This document shows positions 28,959 to 38,760 of a DNA stretch of 64,000 nt, piece by piece. The notes beneath the pieces were generated by a model. The model was not told the DNA's origin. It did not search any database and was given only the letters and a program-made list of their open reading frames with translations. The stretch comes from Rhynchopus sp. YZ270_cl-10 (taxonomy: Eukaryota > Euglenozoa > Diplonemea > Diplonemida > Diplonemidae): NCBI GenBank assembly GCA_964035575.1, contig OZ037858.1:496001-560000 (forward strand). Direction: 5' to 3'. The position numbers and the translations under genes were made by a program. Positions within the stretch are counted from its first letter, which is position 1, and every line of letters begins with the position of its first letter.

Positions 28959-30464
28959 CTATTCCCATGGTTTCGGGGGCTTCCCCCTCCAGGGCCCGGG
29001 GAGCATTTTCTGCCTGCGTTTTGATGGAGATGGTTGGTCCTTGAGTTTGCGTGGCTGTGCGAGCTGGTGTAGGCGGGATGGGTTGTAGGTTGCGGCAAGA
29101 GGACCTCCTGTGGGGGCAGAGGTGCTGCGGAGGGTGGAGTGTGAGAGGTCTCCAGTTTCGTTGAACAATCCTAGCTGTGAACGTGCCTCTTGTCTTTTGG
29201 AGTACGAATCGTTCAGCCCACGGAAGGACAACCCATCCACAAAGGAACGGTCACCACGGGGCTGTTGGTAACCACCACCAGCCTCTACCTTCTTCCACTG
29301 CACCCCTTCCCCAAAGGTCATGCGTCGTGCCACATCACCCACGTCTGACGCATCAAAATGACCCCCTTCCCAGTCCTCAACAAACGAAGCATATTGGTTG
29401 TTGCGTTTCAAAGCATCTAAAATGCCAAGACCAGAAAGATGCTCCACCGCATCAAGGTCACCCCCAGTTTGTTGACCAGGTTCAACAATGTGTGTTTCAT
29501 CTGCAAAAGAGACACCGCGGGTTTCATTGCGTCGGAGTAAGGACGAATCTCGGTTAGGCGTGCCCTGAACAGAGCGGTGTGCCCTTCTTGCATGCTCTGC
29601 ACTGTCAAGCATGCCGATGGCCTCCCCCAACTGCGCGTTGGCGTCCTCCAAGGATGTGGACCCAGCGGATGTCAGATAGGATGACGCTTGCGAGGGCAGG
29701 ATCACTGTCTGGTTCACATCGGGTATGTCAGACATATGGCTCTGCACGGCAGGCGCTCGCACAGAACGCTGTGAGGAGACTGAGGTATACGAGGCTTCAG
29801 GGTACACCTCATATCGGTGGTGTCCGTGACTCTGGTAGCGCCGCTCTGGTGACAGCCGCCTCTGATGCTGCGGCTGGTGCAGCTCTGCGTATGTTGTGGG
29901 GTGGGTGCGCTCTGGTGTATGCACATCAGGTGTGGTATGGCTTCGTTGTGCCGAGGTGGTGGCTGTGACGACGGCTGGAGTTGGCTGAGCGTCGACTCCC
30001 CCCCACCATGCACCGGTTACTGAGGTGGTTGCGTCTTTGCGTTTTGTGGGCGACGCATTTTTCCTTTTTGTCGACAGCCTTTGACGGGGTTGTTTGGGTT
30101 GAGGTTGAGATGTTTGAGATGATTGAGACGGCCGAGATTGAGTAAGCAACGGTGCTTGCAAAGATTGTGTTTGCCGAGACGCAGAACGCACCACACGGTT
30201 TCGATCCGGAGAAGGCGACAAACGAACCGTTGCCGTAGAGGCAGGAGGAGGAGGCTGCACAGCCACCTCCCCCCTCTCCCTCACACCATGTCGATAGTGC
30301 GGATGCGCCGCAAGCTTCGACCGCTCCAGACTCGGCTGCATCATGCACCTCAGCTCCGTCGCATGCCCAAACGTCTCTGCAAAGGAAGCACTCTCCCGAT
30401 AACACCCATCCAAATACCGTTCCAGCCCTGGCTGGTAGGCCAGCACTGTATCCCCAGAAGGCAT
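28959..30464 (-). CDS. 501-aa Ser/Gln/Pro-rich, mostly disordered protein
   Basis: One open frame; the first true ATG is near 30464 (MPSGDTVLAYQPGLERYLDG). An N-terminal stretch of about 60 residues may be folded (YRESASFAETFGHATELRCM). After it the protein is low-complexity: Ser/Gln/Pro runs near 100-130, a basic patch (KRKNASPTKRKDA), and many Arg/Ser sites. A short helical segment near 275-300 (LEDANAQLGEAIGMLDSAEHARRAH) is followed by a more ordered part near 325-400 (VSFADETHIVE...GLGILDALKRNNQYASFVEDWE). The C-terminus is basic and Pro-rich (PGPWRGKPPKPWE). It has no signal or membrane segment. I do not recognise it; a cytoskeletal or flagellar adaptor would be a guess. Confidence 0.7.
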   Translation of the reverse strand: MPSGDTVLAYQPGLERYLDGCYRESASFAETFGHATELRCMMQPSLERSKLAAHPHYRHGVRERGEVAVQPPPPASTATVRLSPSPDRNRVVRSASRQTQSLQAPLLTQSRPSQSSQTSQPQPKQPRQRLSTKRKNASPTKRKDATTSVTGAWWGGVDAQPTPAVVTATTSAQRSHTTPDVHTPERTHPTTYAELHQPQHQRRLSPERRYQSHGHHRYEVYPEASYTSVSSQRSVRAPAVQSHMSDIPDVNQTVILPSQASSYLTSAGSTSLEDANAQLGEAIGMLDSAEHARRAHRSVQGTPNRDSSLLRRNETRGVSFADETHIVEPGQQTGGDLDAVEHLSGLGILDALKRNNQYASFVEDWEGGHFDASDVGDVARRMTFGEGVQWKKVEAGGGYQQPRGDRSFVDGLSFRGLNDSYSKRQEARSQLGLFNETGDLSHSTLRSTSAPTGGPLAATYNPSRLHQLAQPRKLKDQPSPSKRRQKMLPGPWRGKPPKPWE

Positions 30465-31091
30465 CTTCAAACAATGAGAAAATAGCTCAACGGTTTTACG
30501 TCAGTGGTATGACACCCTTAGTAAGATGGTCAAGGAGGGGGGTAGTTTGCCAAAGTGACGTCTAAAGCAAGCCACCCAGTAGGCTACTATCAAGATGATT
30601 GTTTTTAAACAACGCCGTTCCCACTCCGGTGTAGACAATCCGAGGATTGCGTTTGTGTACGTATCTGTTCAAAGGGGTTTGTTTGTGCGTAAAGTGTGTA
30701 ATAAATATTCTGTGGTGATATTTTTATTGCAATACGCTCCCACTGACCTGGCAGTGAAGAGGAAACTTCTTTGAGGCCTAAAAGAGAAGAGAGAATGGGA
30801 GAGAAACGGAAGGTGGGGGGTGGGGACGCTTTTGTGGCCTGTTTACATTAGTTTGTTTCTTTTTTTATTTCGTGGAAAACATTTTTTGGGGGAGGAAACG
30901 AAAAGGTCGTAAACTGCAGTCCTTCTCCCCCCCCCACCCCTTTACCCTATCCCTCGCGGTGTGCCAACCATTTGTGATACTGCAGTACAATCACTAAAAG
31001 CAAGCACATACACCACTAGACAGTCCTAAGAAATAGCCTATATTACTTCATCAGCGCAATAAGGCGAAGAAAATGGCAACCAAGTTTAAAG

Positions 31092-31139
31092 AGCTGAATG
31101 TGCAAACGCCTCAGTGGACAACACAAGGACACAGGCACT
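31092..31139 (+). repeat. Dispersed repeat B, diverged copy
   Basis: GAATGTGCAAACGCCTCAGT with a divergent middle, then GGACACAGGCACTGGTT. Confidence 0.4.
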
Positions 31140-31323
31140 GGTTCTAAAAAAAAAAACGAAGACTGACCCATGCACCATGCCAGCCCCGGATAAAAGCACA
31201 AAAAAAAAAAAGATGAGAGGGGCCTTGAGGTTACAACCTTGACTCATCTTGGAGACAAAAAAAAAAAAATGTCCTGAACTCAGATTCAAGCCGAGGGAAA
31301 GCAACATAGAGAAAGATTTGGGA

Positions 31324-31350
31324 AGATGAACCGAAGCCTCGCTTAGTCAC
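31324..31350 (+). repeat. Dispersed hairpin repeat C, short copy
   Basis: GATGAACCGAAGCCTCGCTT, then AGTCACA; the loop is shortened. Confidence 0.4.
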
Positions 31351-31772
31351 ACAGAACAAAAAAAGGCAATTCTGTCCACGCAGAGCAGATAACCAAAGGA
31401 AAATAAGATGAATCGATGCCCTCTCGTGTACCTCATCTATACCACTATCGTTATCGCAAAGCATGGAATAACTGAACGGGAGGGGAAAGGGGGGAGGGAA
31501 AGATTGTTCTAGTTGTTGCAAAAAGGCGAAGTGACAAAAGGGAACACCTTTTAGGAGGTGTGATCGCCCAACAAAAGAAAACGAATAATAGCAATGAAAG
31601 TCCATTGATACTCGGAAGGCGCCTGTGCAGACCATAGAGGGCAAATACAAGGGAGGGGAGAAAGGGAGGGGAAACAGAGAAAAGGTGGGAGGATGAGTGG
31701 TTTTCTCACCTAAAAAAAGGGACACTTAAAGTGAAAAGCCTTTCCCTTCGAAGAGGCATGAACAAAAGAAAT

Positions 31773-31845
31773 AGTATTTTCATCATAATAATTATGCAAT
31801 CAATAAATCGATAGGATATGGTGAGGGATCAACAAAACGTTCCCA
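31773..31845 (+). repeat. Dispersed repeat D
   Basis: AGTATTTTCATCATA...ATGCAATCAATAAATCGATA, then GGGATCAACAAAACGTTCCC. It matches 43189-43222 and 43967-44025. Confidence 0.45.
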
Positions 31846-31875
31846 TATTTCTTACAAAAGAAAGAAAAGCTTATA

Positions 31876-31909
31876 GATGAACCTAAGCCTCTCGTCGCTT
31901 AGTCACCTA
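31876..31909 (+). repeat. Dispersed hairpin repeat C
   Basis: GATGAACCTAAGCCTCTCGT, then CGCTTAGTCACCT, one of the fullest copies. Confidence 0.5.
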
Positions 31910-31993
31910 GATAAAGAAAAGATTGCAGGATGTGTCTCAGCTGCTGACGCACATATCTGACAACTTTACAAGAAAAATTAGGGGGGGTGGAGT

Positions 31994-32113
31994 TAGTGGT
32001 TGGCTGCATTGTGGTAATTGCCCATAATACAATAATACATATCACAATACAGCTGTATTGTGACGTGTATTGTTGTATTATGATGAGCAATTATCACAAC
32101 ACAGCCACCACTA
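31994..32113. mobile_element. Foldback element, MITE-like palindrome
   Basis: Arms 31994-32052 and 32053-32113 are reverse complements with about eight mismatches or gaps (ends TAGTGGTTGGCTG and CAGCCACCACTA, centre AATACAGCTGTATT). A half copy at about 62697-62741 (TAGTGGTGGATGTATTG... CACAATACAGCTG) shows that the family is dispersed. The hAT-like element starts one base after its right end. Confidence 0.6.
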
Positions 32114-32114
32114 G

Positions 32115-32545
32115 GCATGGATGTCCAAAGTACTTGAAGTATATCAAGTACTTGATCCCCCAAAAAACCCAATACTTGATACTTGAAGTACTTGACACCC
32201 TATTTTTTTTTCTAGTACTTTTTTACTTGTTCTCCCTCTGTCAAGTACTTTTTTCACAAAAAAAAACATCAAGTACTTGATCAAGTACAAAAAAAAGTGG
32301 GTACTTGATCAAGTACTTGACGTTTTTTTTGCGAAAACAAGTACTTGACAGACTCTGCCAGAGGGTAAAAAAGTAAAAAAGTACGAGAAAAAAAATAGGG
32401 TATCAAGTACTTGATTTATGTCAAGTACTTGATCCATCTTCAAGTACTTGACTGTCATTTTGAGAGGAAAAAAAAGGGGGGGTCAAGTACTTCAAGTGCC
32501 ATAAAAAATCCGAAAAAAGTACTTCAAGTACTTTGGACACCCATG
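32115..32545. mobile_element. Non-autonomous hAT-like transposon (431 bp)
   Basis: Ends CATGGATGTCCAAAGTACTT and AGTACTTTGGACACCCATG form imperfect terminal inverted repeats. ACTAG flanks both sides (32110-32114 and 32546-32550). The inside carries many TCAAGTACTTGA palindromes, like subterminal transposase sites of hAT elements. It has no coding capacity. An 8-bp target copy, usual for hAT, is not seen, so the superfamily is tentative. Confidence 0.6.
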
Positions 32546-33205
32546 ACTAGGTGGGGTGAAGGGGAAAAAAAAAATTCCCCTCGCGTTTAGTACGTTCGCA
32601 CAAAGGAATACTGCAATATCCATCAGTAAGGGAGAGAAAAGAAGCAGGTTGTTTCCTTTCATTGCTCCCCCCTCTGAATGGAAGAAAAAAAAAACGAGAA
32701 AAAAAAAAAAAAAAGAAAAAAAAAAAAACGCACCGACACAGAGGGGTTGGGAGTGCAATCCACCTCCGTGAATGACGAAGGTATACCAGACCGTCATACA
32801 AGGAATCCCTCCCCTCCTCCCACCAACCTTCCTTTTATTGTATGTACAACTCCTTTCTTCACTACACTACCACATATTTAGTACAAGGGTTTATTTTGTT
32901 CGTTCCTTTTTTTCGTTCGAATTTCTTTCAAACTTTCAAACTTTTTTTCGTACGGTATATTTTTTCTTTACAAAATTTTACAAACGTTTTTCTCCCACCC
33001 CCACCCCATTTAACCCCCCTAATATCGACACATTAACCCCCAAAGGTAGGTCTTGTACACAGCATCACCCCTCCCCCTCCCGAAGGTATTACTTAAGAAG
33101 ACATTGCCCTTCCTCTAGCGTTTATTGATTCATATATTATTTCATATACTTTCGATTCTACTGAATAGAAGGTGGAAAAAACGTTACAATAACGTATAAA
33201 AAACA

Positions 33206-34396
33206 TTACGCCATCCTCCCCGTTACACGACGGATCACAACTTCGCAAACTCCGCGATTTTTGTTGTAGGCTGCAAGGGCAACAGCGGACCATGAATCAC
33301 CTACGTACGCATCTTGGTTGGCGCCTTGTTCGAGAAGATATTCTACAACGTGCGCATGACCGCCTTGCGCTGCGAGGAGGAGAGCGGACCACCCAGAGCC
33401 TATTTCTGGGCCAAGGTTTGTGTCGACTTTTGCGCCAAGCTCAATGAGCATCTCGCAGGTCTGCCTTCGTCCGTTTCTTGCCGCAATCATGAGACCAGTT
33501 CTCCCGTCGTCAAGCATCGCTGAAGGGTCGGCGCCACGCTCAATGATCCGTTCACACATATCGCGCCTCGCTGTTTTCAATGCAAGCATCAACGGGGTCC
33601 ACCCTCCATCCAACGTTTTGTTAACGTTTGCCCCCTTTTCGAGGAGGAGCTGGCTGACTTCACGTTGATTTGACTTGAGGGAGAGGCAGAGGGCGGTCCA
33701 ACCATTTGGGAGGGCGCAATCGACTTCAGCACCTTGGTCGAGGAGACGGACGATCTGTGCTTTCATGCCGTTGTTGGCTGCGAACATGATGGGGGTCCAA
33801 CCAGAGTCGATTCGCGCGTTGGGGCTGGCACCGTGCTCTAGGAGGAAGTTGCAGACGTCACCGTGGCCTGCTTTTGTTGCGAGGAGAAGAGGGGTCCAAC
33901 CGTCGTAGAGAATTGCATCAACGGTGGCACCACGTTTCACCATAAGCTCGCAAAGCTCCACCGAACCACGCCGTGCCGCAAACATCAGCGGTGTCCACCC
34001 ATAGTTAGAGGAATCTGGATCCACCCCCGCATCAAGAAATTGAGTGCACTTCTCCAACACCCCACCACGCGTAGCAGCAAGAAGCGCATCCTCAGACAAA
34101 GGGTACCCCTCCTGCTCGAGAATCTCCTTTGCCTTCACCCGATCGCTCTTCACCGTCTGCAGCTCATCCCCTGGAACAAAGATCACATCCTCCTCCCCAT
34201 CCCTAATGATCTCCCCTTCCAACTCCCCAGTCGCCATCATCAACTCAAAGTCACGGCAGTCTGTTAGCGTCCCGTTCGAATCCCTCATCACCTTCTCTTT
34301 CAAGAGCGCGACAGTCGAGCCTTCGGTAACCTGAACAACCAATTTTTTTCCATTATCCAACCTCACCTCCACATCCATGCATAATAGTGGCGGCAT
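33206..34396 (-). CDS. Ubiquitin-like N-terminus plus ankyrin-repeat protein, 396 aa
   Basis: The ATG at 34396 (a second Met follows six codons on) starts a beta-grasp-looking segment (about 7-85: MDVEVRLDNGKKLVVQVTEG, STVALLKEKVM...DVIFVPGDELQTV). Residues about 102-390 hold eight ankyrin-type repeats with the usual GWTPLMFAARRGSVELCELM pattern. Seven are easy to see, and the last (DSWSAVALAAYNKNRGVCEV) is cut short. It is a cytosolic protein-binding scaffold. The fusion of a ubiquitin-like fold to ankyrin repeats suggests a link to the proteasome or to signalling, by inference. No signal peptide. Confidence 0.85.
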   Translation of the reverse strand: MPPLLCMDVEVRLDNGKKLVVQVTEGSTVALLKEKVMRDSNGTLTDCRDFELMMATGELEGEIIRDGEEDVIFVPGDELQTVKSDRVKAKEILEQEGYPLSEDALLAATRGGVLEKCTQFLDAGVDPDSSNYGWTPLMFAARRGSVELCELMVKRGATVDAILYDGWTPLLLATKAGHGDVCNFLLEHGASPNARIDSGWTPIMFAANNGMKAQIVRLLDQGAEVDCALPNGWTALCLSLKSNQREVSQLLLEKGANVNKTLDGGWTPLMLALKTARRDMCERIIERGADPSAMLDDGRTGLMIAARNGRRQTCEMLIELGAKVDTNLGPEIGSGWSALLLAAQGGHAHVVEYLLEQGANQDAYVGDSWSAVALAAYNKNRGVCEVVIRRVTGRMA

Positions 34397-34472
34397 TTTC
34401 CCCCCCTTTTTGGCTGAGGTGTGGTAGGTTATTTAGGAGGGGGAAAAGATGAAAAAAAAATTTAAAAAAAAA

Positions 34473-35771
34473 TTACTTTCCACGCGCATCGCGCCCTCTA
34501 AGAAGCTCTACCGCCTCTTCCAGTCTTTTTGTAACCAACGCAAGCTCTGGATAGATGACCATCGCCTGTCTGAATTTGTAGTTCGAATATGGTTTGTAAT
34601 AGTTGAGGGAATTCTTTTCTGAGTCGGACATTGTAGGGTTGGATGGGAAGCTCACTTGCGAAGGGAGCGGAAGCGCAACAAACAGATGATGCACACCAGA
34701 CCAGCTGGAGAGGAGCGGATAGTCCCTTCGTGTATCCCGCCAGATTCCGAGTTCAAGACAGACAGAGTCTGTAGGCATAAACATACACCACGTAAGCGCT
34801 TGACCATGAGCCCCTACCATCAAATCCGTCCCTGCAGCCGCCGCAAGCTGCTGCACCACAGACAACTCCTGGAACACTATCTCCCGCACATCAAACCCCA
34901 TCCCCTCTGCTGCCGCTGTGATGTTCGCTTTGTTTCCTACACTTCGGTTGATGCCCTTCTTCGCGCGGTTGATAAATCGCAGGATATAGCGTGACTTCTC
35001 CAAACCCAATGGAAACGATGGTGTCATATGAAGCGACTGTAAAATCCGTTTTTTGAATTCCAACAACCGAAGCGGCTTTTTGGGTTCATACCCTTTGAAG
35101 GGTTGGCCTAAGAAGACTTTGTTGTAAAGGCAGACCCGGTCGGTGACGGATGCGGTTTGCACAACACTTTGTTGCCATGTATCAGCGCTCGCTCCGGTGA
35201 ACCCAGCGAAGAAGAGGTGATACAGTGTAGAGTGTTCACTAAATCTTGGGTTTTTGGGAAGAACAAAAACAAATCCAGAATTATCCTCACGAAAAAGCCC
35301 TGCCTTCACCACCATATCCTCTACATTCGCAACAGTATCACGGATTATATGAAACAAATTCGTCTCCAACGTTGGAACCACAAAAAGCGTCACACGGTGT
35401 TCCTTCCTCTCGTTTTGGACCTCATTTTTCGCCGCTTTCTTATAGTGAATTTTCGCAAACGTCCCCTCCGGCCTGGTTTGAGGAAACCCTGTACACAGAG
35501 CAACATCTTTTACCTTATCTTCTGCAGAAGAGTACAATGTGATGACACCATTTTCTACACACATGTCACCAGGTTTTGACAACACCTCGTAGTAGCAGTC
35601 ACCTCGCTTGGTTAGAGTAGAATGTGTGGGCAACGGTGTGTCGGTGGTGGCAGGTTTGCGCCGGTCCCCTCGCAGCATGCCGTAGTGCACCGAGACCACG
35701 GCAAGTGTCAGGACTATCATAATCCATTGGAGATAACGTCGCCGTCCACGTTCCTTCCTAAAGTGGATCAT
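34473..35771 (-). CDS. GT61-family glycosyltransferase, type II membrane protein
   Basis: 432 aa from ATG 35771. The N-terminus is basic (MIHFRKERGRRR), then one membrane anchor (about 15-33, QWIMIVLTLAVVSVHYGML), then a luminal catalytic domain. Family signs are NLFHIIRDTVANVEDM (138-153, equivalent to the N-W/F-H motif of GT61) and TDLMVGAHGQALTWCMFMPT followed by DSVCLELG (315-342, equivalent to the VGxHGAGL...E-L motif). Enzymes of this family add xylose, arabinose or GlcNAc to glycans in the Golgi or ER; the donor and acceptor here cannot be told. The gene starts 21 bp from the end of the tyrosine-recombinase retroelement, so its leader or promoter may come from that element. Confidence 0.88.
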   Translation of the reverse strand: MIHFRKERGRRRYLQWIMIVLTLAVVSVHYGMLRGDRRKPATTDTPLPTHSTLTKRGDCYYEVLSKPGDMCVENGVITLYSSAEDKVKDVALCTGFPQTRPEGTFAKIHYKKAAKNEVQNERKEHRVTLFVVPTLETNLFHIIRDTVANVEDMVVKAGLFREDNSGFVFVLPKNPRFSEHSTLYHLFFAGFTGASADTWQQSVVQTASVTDRVCLYNKVFLGQPFKGYEPKKPLRLLEFKKRILQSLHMTPSFPLGLEKSRYILRFINRAKKGINRSVGNKANITAAAEGMGFDVREIVFQELSVVQQLAAAAGTDLMVGAHGQALTWCMFMPTDSVCLELGIWRDTRRDYPLLSSWSGVHHLFVALPLPSQVSFPSNPTMSDSEKNSLNYYKPYSNYKFRQAMVIYPELALVTKRLEEAVELLRGRDARGK

Positions 35772-35792
35772 TTTCTCGTTGAGAACTAAACC

Positions 35793-35876
35793 AAAACTCG
35801 ACTCTTACAGTCGCCAACTGATCTTGATTACTCGACTAGAAAAAGGGGGGGAAGATTATTTTCGTTGAACGCAGCC
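35793..35876 (-). repeat. Split direct repeat B2 of the retroelement
   Basis: Same as 36003-36086 (starts AAAACTCGACTCTTACAGTC on the plus strand and ends GAACGCAGCC). Confidence 0.8.
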
Positions 35877-36006
35877 AAAAACAGTGTATGAGATCTGAAT
35901 TTTGGCGCAAGTGATTTTTAAAGGGGAGGAGAAAATAGTCGGTATCAGGCGATTAAACGTTGGCTTTATTACTCGAGTTTCTAATAACACTACGTGTAAG
36001 GAAAAA
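35859..36006 (-). repeat. Split direct repeat A2 of the retroelement
   Basis: 148 bp equal by eye to A1 at 40390-40537 (TTTTCGTTGAACGCAGCC ... CACTACGTGTAAGGAAAAA). It overlaps the neighbouring B repeats by a few bases at each side. Confidence 0.85.
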
Positions 36007-36086
36007 CTCGACTCTTACAGTCGCCAACTGATCTTGATTACTCGACTAGAAAAAGGGGGGGAAGATTATTTTCGTTGAACGCAGCC
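36003..36086 (-). repeat. Split direct repeat B1 of the retroelement
   Basis: 84 bp equal to B2 at 35793-35876; it lies just after the RT/RNase H frame. Confidence 0.8.
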
Positions 36087-36168
36087 TACAGGCCCAAAGG
36101 GACCGCGAAGCGGCTGAAAAGAACAACGCAGAGAGGGATGATGCATGACACACTAGAAATGATTACGC

Positions 36169-38760
36169 TTAACAACATGATGAAGATAACGCGGCTATCG
36201 CCGCGTGCTTGGGGGGTACGGGGGGGATACACACCGAACACGGGGGGGCGACCGTGCCCCGGGTGAACTCATCTGCACGCTGGACGTCCGTGGGAACCCA
36301 CGACGCCCCTATCGAGATGTCGGCGGCCTGTGCGTCGTCAAACATGGCGCACAGCAGGTTGTTCGCAAAGAAGTTCTTACTGTGACCCTTGTTGATCGCC
36401 GCCACCGCGGCCGTGTTGTCCACCTGCAGGTCGAGAGAACAGCCCCGGTTACTACCAGCCGCCAGCCTCACCGCCTGCCACGCTGCAAAAAGCTCCTTGA
36501 TGTAAATGTGATGAGCCGATGGCTCATCAAAAACCCCCTGAATAACAGGTTCGGGGTCAGTCTCAAGGAGAGCGGCCCATTCGGAGTCCGAGGCATCTGA
36601 CCATCCGACCACCGTGGGTCTGGACTGCTGGTGCTCGACCCACTCGTTAGACTCGATGGTGCCCACAATAACACGAAACTCCGACAAGACGGAGGGAACA
36701 ATGGGTAGGGGGCGGTCCCAGTCCTCCGGCGTCTCCGCCAGTGAGGACGCGGACCGTCTGAGGAATGAAAGAGACGAAGAAAAATAACACAAACGCCTCC
36801 CAGTGGAATACAAAAACCAAATCATACCACCGAGAGCCTTGTAAAACTCACGGGCAGAGGCCCGGTTCTCCAGCACAGCACTTAAATAGTGAGAGCTCAC
36901 AAATTTAAGCACCCATGCAGGTTCAGACCGGTACCTGTGCGGACACGACTCCAGGTCGAAGTCAAGACCCAGGGCAACAAACCTCGACTCAGGGGAACCA
37001 AACTCACTGCCCTCGTTCAGCTCGGCGCCCACGGCAGACGCACGCACCAGGAACCTGCGGTACTTCTCAAGCGCATCCTCGTGAGACATACCGATCACGA
37101 AGAAGTTGTCCACCCACGGCAAACCATCTTCCTCGGGGAGAAGCACCCAGCCTGAACGTTGGGCGATGCAGGGGGCCCAGCTCCACCCCATGCACAGCTT
37201 GCGGAGCACAGCACGCGAGTAGCACCCCCTGGCGCCAGCGAGGTTCACACCGAAGTAGGAGTCCACACCGTCAGCTAGCGGAAACTGGTAGAACCAGCTC
37301 TTCCCGTCCGCCTGCACCACGAAGTTGGCAGACAGGAAACGCTGGATCACGGAGTGGATGGACGGCAGCAGCATGGGCGGCGGGGCGCGCATCAACGAAT
37401 TGAGCTTCCGCCCGTCGCAGACCAGTCGCAGTCCGCCGCTCTTCTTCTCCACCGTGAACGCCGGAAGGACGACGTGCTGCACCTGCGATCTGCGCACCAC
37501 ACCCCACTCCGTCAGGTCCTTCATGTGGCGATGCATGTGGCGAGACACACCCGTCCGCGTCCGCTTCTCCCGCAGGGTCGCCTGTGCCTCGGGCAGGAAA
37601 GCCGCCTCGAACGCCCTCGGGTCCCGAATCACGTCAATCACCCCGGAAAGGATACCCCTAGAATCTAAAGCAACAAGCGCATCTAGGTCCAGCGAAGCGG
37701 AGGAGATGGGGGCCAGCGAGTCCGCGGCGCCACCTCTGGCGGCAGGAGGACCCACATGTCTGCCGTCAATTGCCACCGTAGCTTCCTTAGCGTACACCAA
37801 GCAGATGTCCGGCCACATGTCAGACGGCATCCGTCGCGGCAGCGGCGGCGGGGGAGGGACCTTCAGCGGAGCGGCCACGTTCATTGTTGGGTCGTAGCCG
37901 GGACGCACCCCTGGGGCCCGATGGCCTAATGCGCCCGGGAAAGCAGGGCAGAGAACCGGCCCCGGGTTTCCAGCCTCCTTCCCAGCACCAGGGATGTCGT
38001 GGCCGAGTCGCGTGCTAGGCTGATCTTCCCCGCCGGGAGGTAACGCGCCAGTGCGTCGAGGGAGGAGTGACGAGACAGCTGGCGCAGGGACTCGAGACAG
38101 ATGCCCTGCTCCAGGAGTTCCGCTAGTGCTCCCCGGCGGAGGGAGTGGCCGCTCAGCTCTGGGTCGACCTTTTGGAGGGCCGCAACGACGCGGCGGTAGG
38201 TGGACTCCACCAGGAGTTCTCCTGCTTTCAACCCCAATACTTTCGTCCTCAGCATCCCCATCCATCGCTCGGCCACGTGCACCCCCGTTGTAACTCCGAT
38301 CCGGAAGGGGTCGGACTTCGTCTCCGACCAATTGATGGCGACGAACCCCCCCTCGAAGGAGAGGTCCGTCGAGCGTAGGCGCAACACATCGGACACTCGG
38401 GCTGCTCCGCACCAGGCTACGGCGATGGCCAGGCAGGTGTCGGGGTCCGTCGTCTGCTCCAGCACTGTCGCCACCACTTCTGAGGTGGCAGGTTTTGCTT
38501 GGCGGTGGGGTCGCAGGCCGCCCTTCCGCTTGAGGGCGCGCACAAAGTCGCGCAGGAGCGGCGAGTCCAGCTTTGTCCCCATACGCGCCAGCGAGCTCAC
38601 TGCACGGCTGCAGTACTCCAGGGCTGACGACTCTGCTATGGGAGCGGTCCGGTCTGAGAGGAGCCTCTGCACCCAGTAGATTATGCAGAGGTCCCAAGGA
38701 AGGAGCGTGCCTGTCGTGACGGCCCACTCCTCTCTGAACTGAAGCAGGCGTCGGTGGCAC
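36169..38760 (-). CDS. Retroelement reverse transcriptase / RNase H part
   Basis: The open frame contains a reverse transcriptase region (GLRLVCDGRKLNSLM, FYQFPLADGVDSYFGVNL) and a C-terminal RNase H region (VVGWSDASDSEWAALLET, LDLQVDNTAAVAAINKGH), as in DIRS-type elements. The N-terminal part of the frame overlaps the recombinase frame and is Pro/Arg-rich, so the real start is unclear. Confidence 0.85.
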   Translation of the reverse strand: MPPTPASVQRGVGRHDRHAPSLGPLHNLLGAEAPLRPDRSHSRVVSPGVLQPCSELAGAYGDKAGLAAPARLCARPQAEGRPATPPPSKTCHLRSGGDSAGADDGPRHLPGHRRSLVRSSPSVRCVAPTLDGPLLRGGVRRHQLVGDEVRPLPDRSYNGGARGRAMDGDAEDESIGVESRRTPGGVHLPPRRCGPPKGRPRAERPLPPPGSTSGTPGAGHLSRVPAPAVSSLLPRRTGALPPGGEDQPSTRLGHDIPGAGKEAGNPGPVLCPAFPGALGHRAPGVRPGYDPTMNVAAPLKVPPPPPLPRRMPSDMWPDICLVYAKEATVAIDGRHVGPPAARGGAADSLAPISSASLDLDALVALDSRGILSGVIDVIRDPRAFEAAFLPEAQATLREKRTRTGVSRHMHRHMKDLTEWGVVRRSQVQHVVLPAFTVEKKSGGLRLVCDGRKLNSLMRAPPPMLLPSIHSVIQRFLSANFVVQADGKSWFYQFPLADGVDSYFGVNLAGARGCYSRAVLRKLCMGWSWAPCIAQRSGWVLLPEEDGLPWVDNFFVIGMSHEDALEKYRRFLVRASAVGAELNEGSEFGSPESRFVALGLDFDLESCPHRYRSEPAWVLKFVSSHYLSAVLENRASAREFYKALGGMIWFLYSTGRRLCYFSSSLSFLRRSASSLAETPEDWDRPLPIVPSVLSEFRVIVGTIESNEWVEHQQSRPTVVGWSDASDSEWAALLETDPEPVIQGVFDEPSAHHIYIKELFAAWQAVRLAAGSNRGCSLDLQVDNTAAVAAINKGHSKNFFANNLLCAMFDDAQAADISIGASWVPTDVQRADEFTRGTVAPPCSVCIPPVPPKHAAIAALSSSCC

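Larger units (their letters stand above)
30465..33205. other. Repeat-rich spacer, 2.7 kb
   Basis: No gene is supported. Items of note (repeat B at 31092, hairpin C at 31324 and 31876, repeat D at 31773, the foldback at 31994 and the hAT-like element at 32115) are listed separately. 32675-32735 is almost pure purine (A with some G). A stretch at about 33130-33172 (TATACTTTCGATTCTACTGA, ATAGAAGGT) recurs near 44710-44741. Confidence 0.5.
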
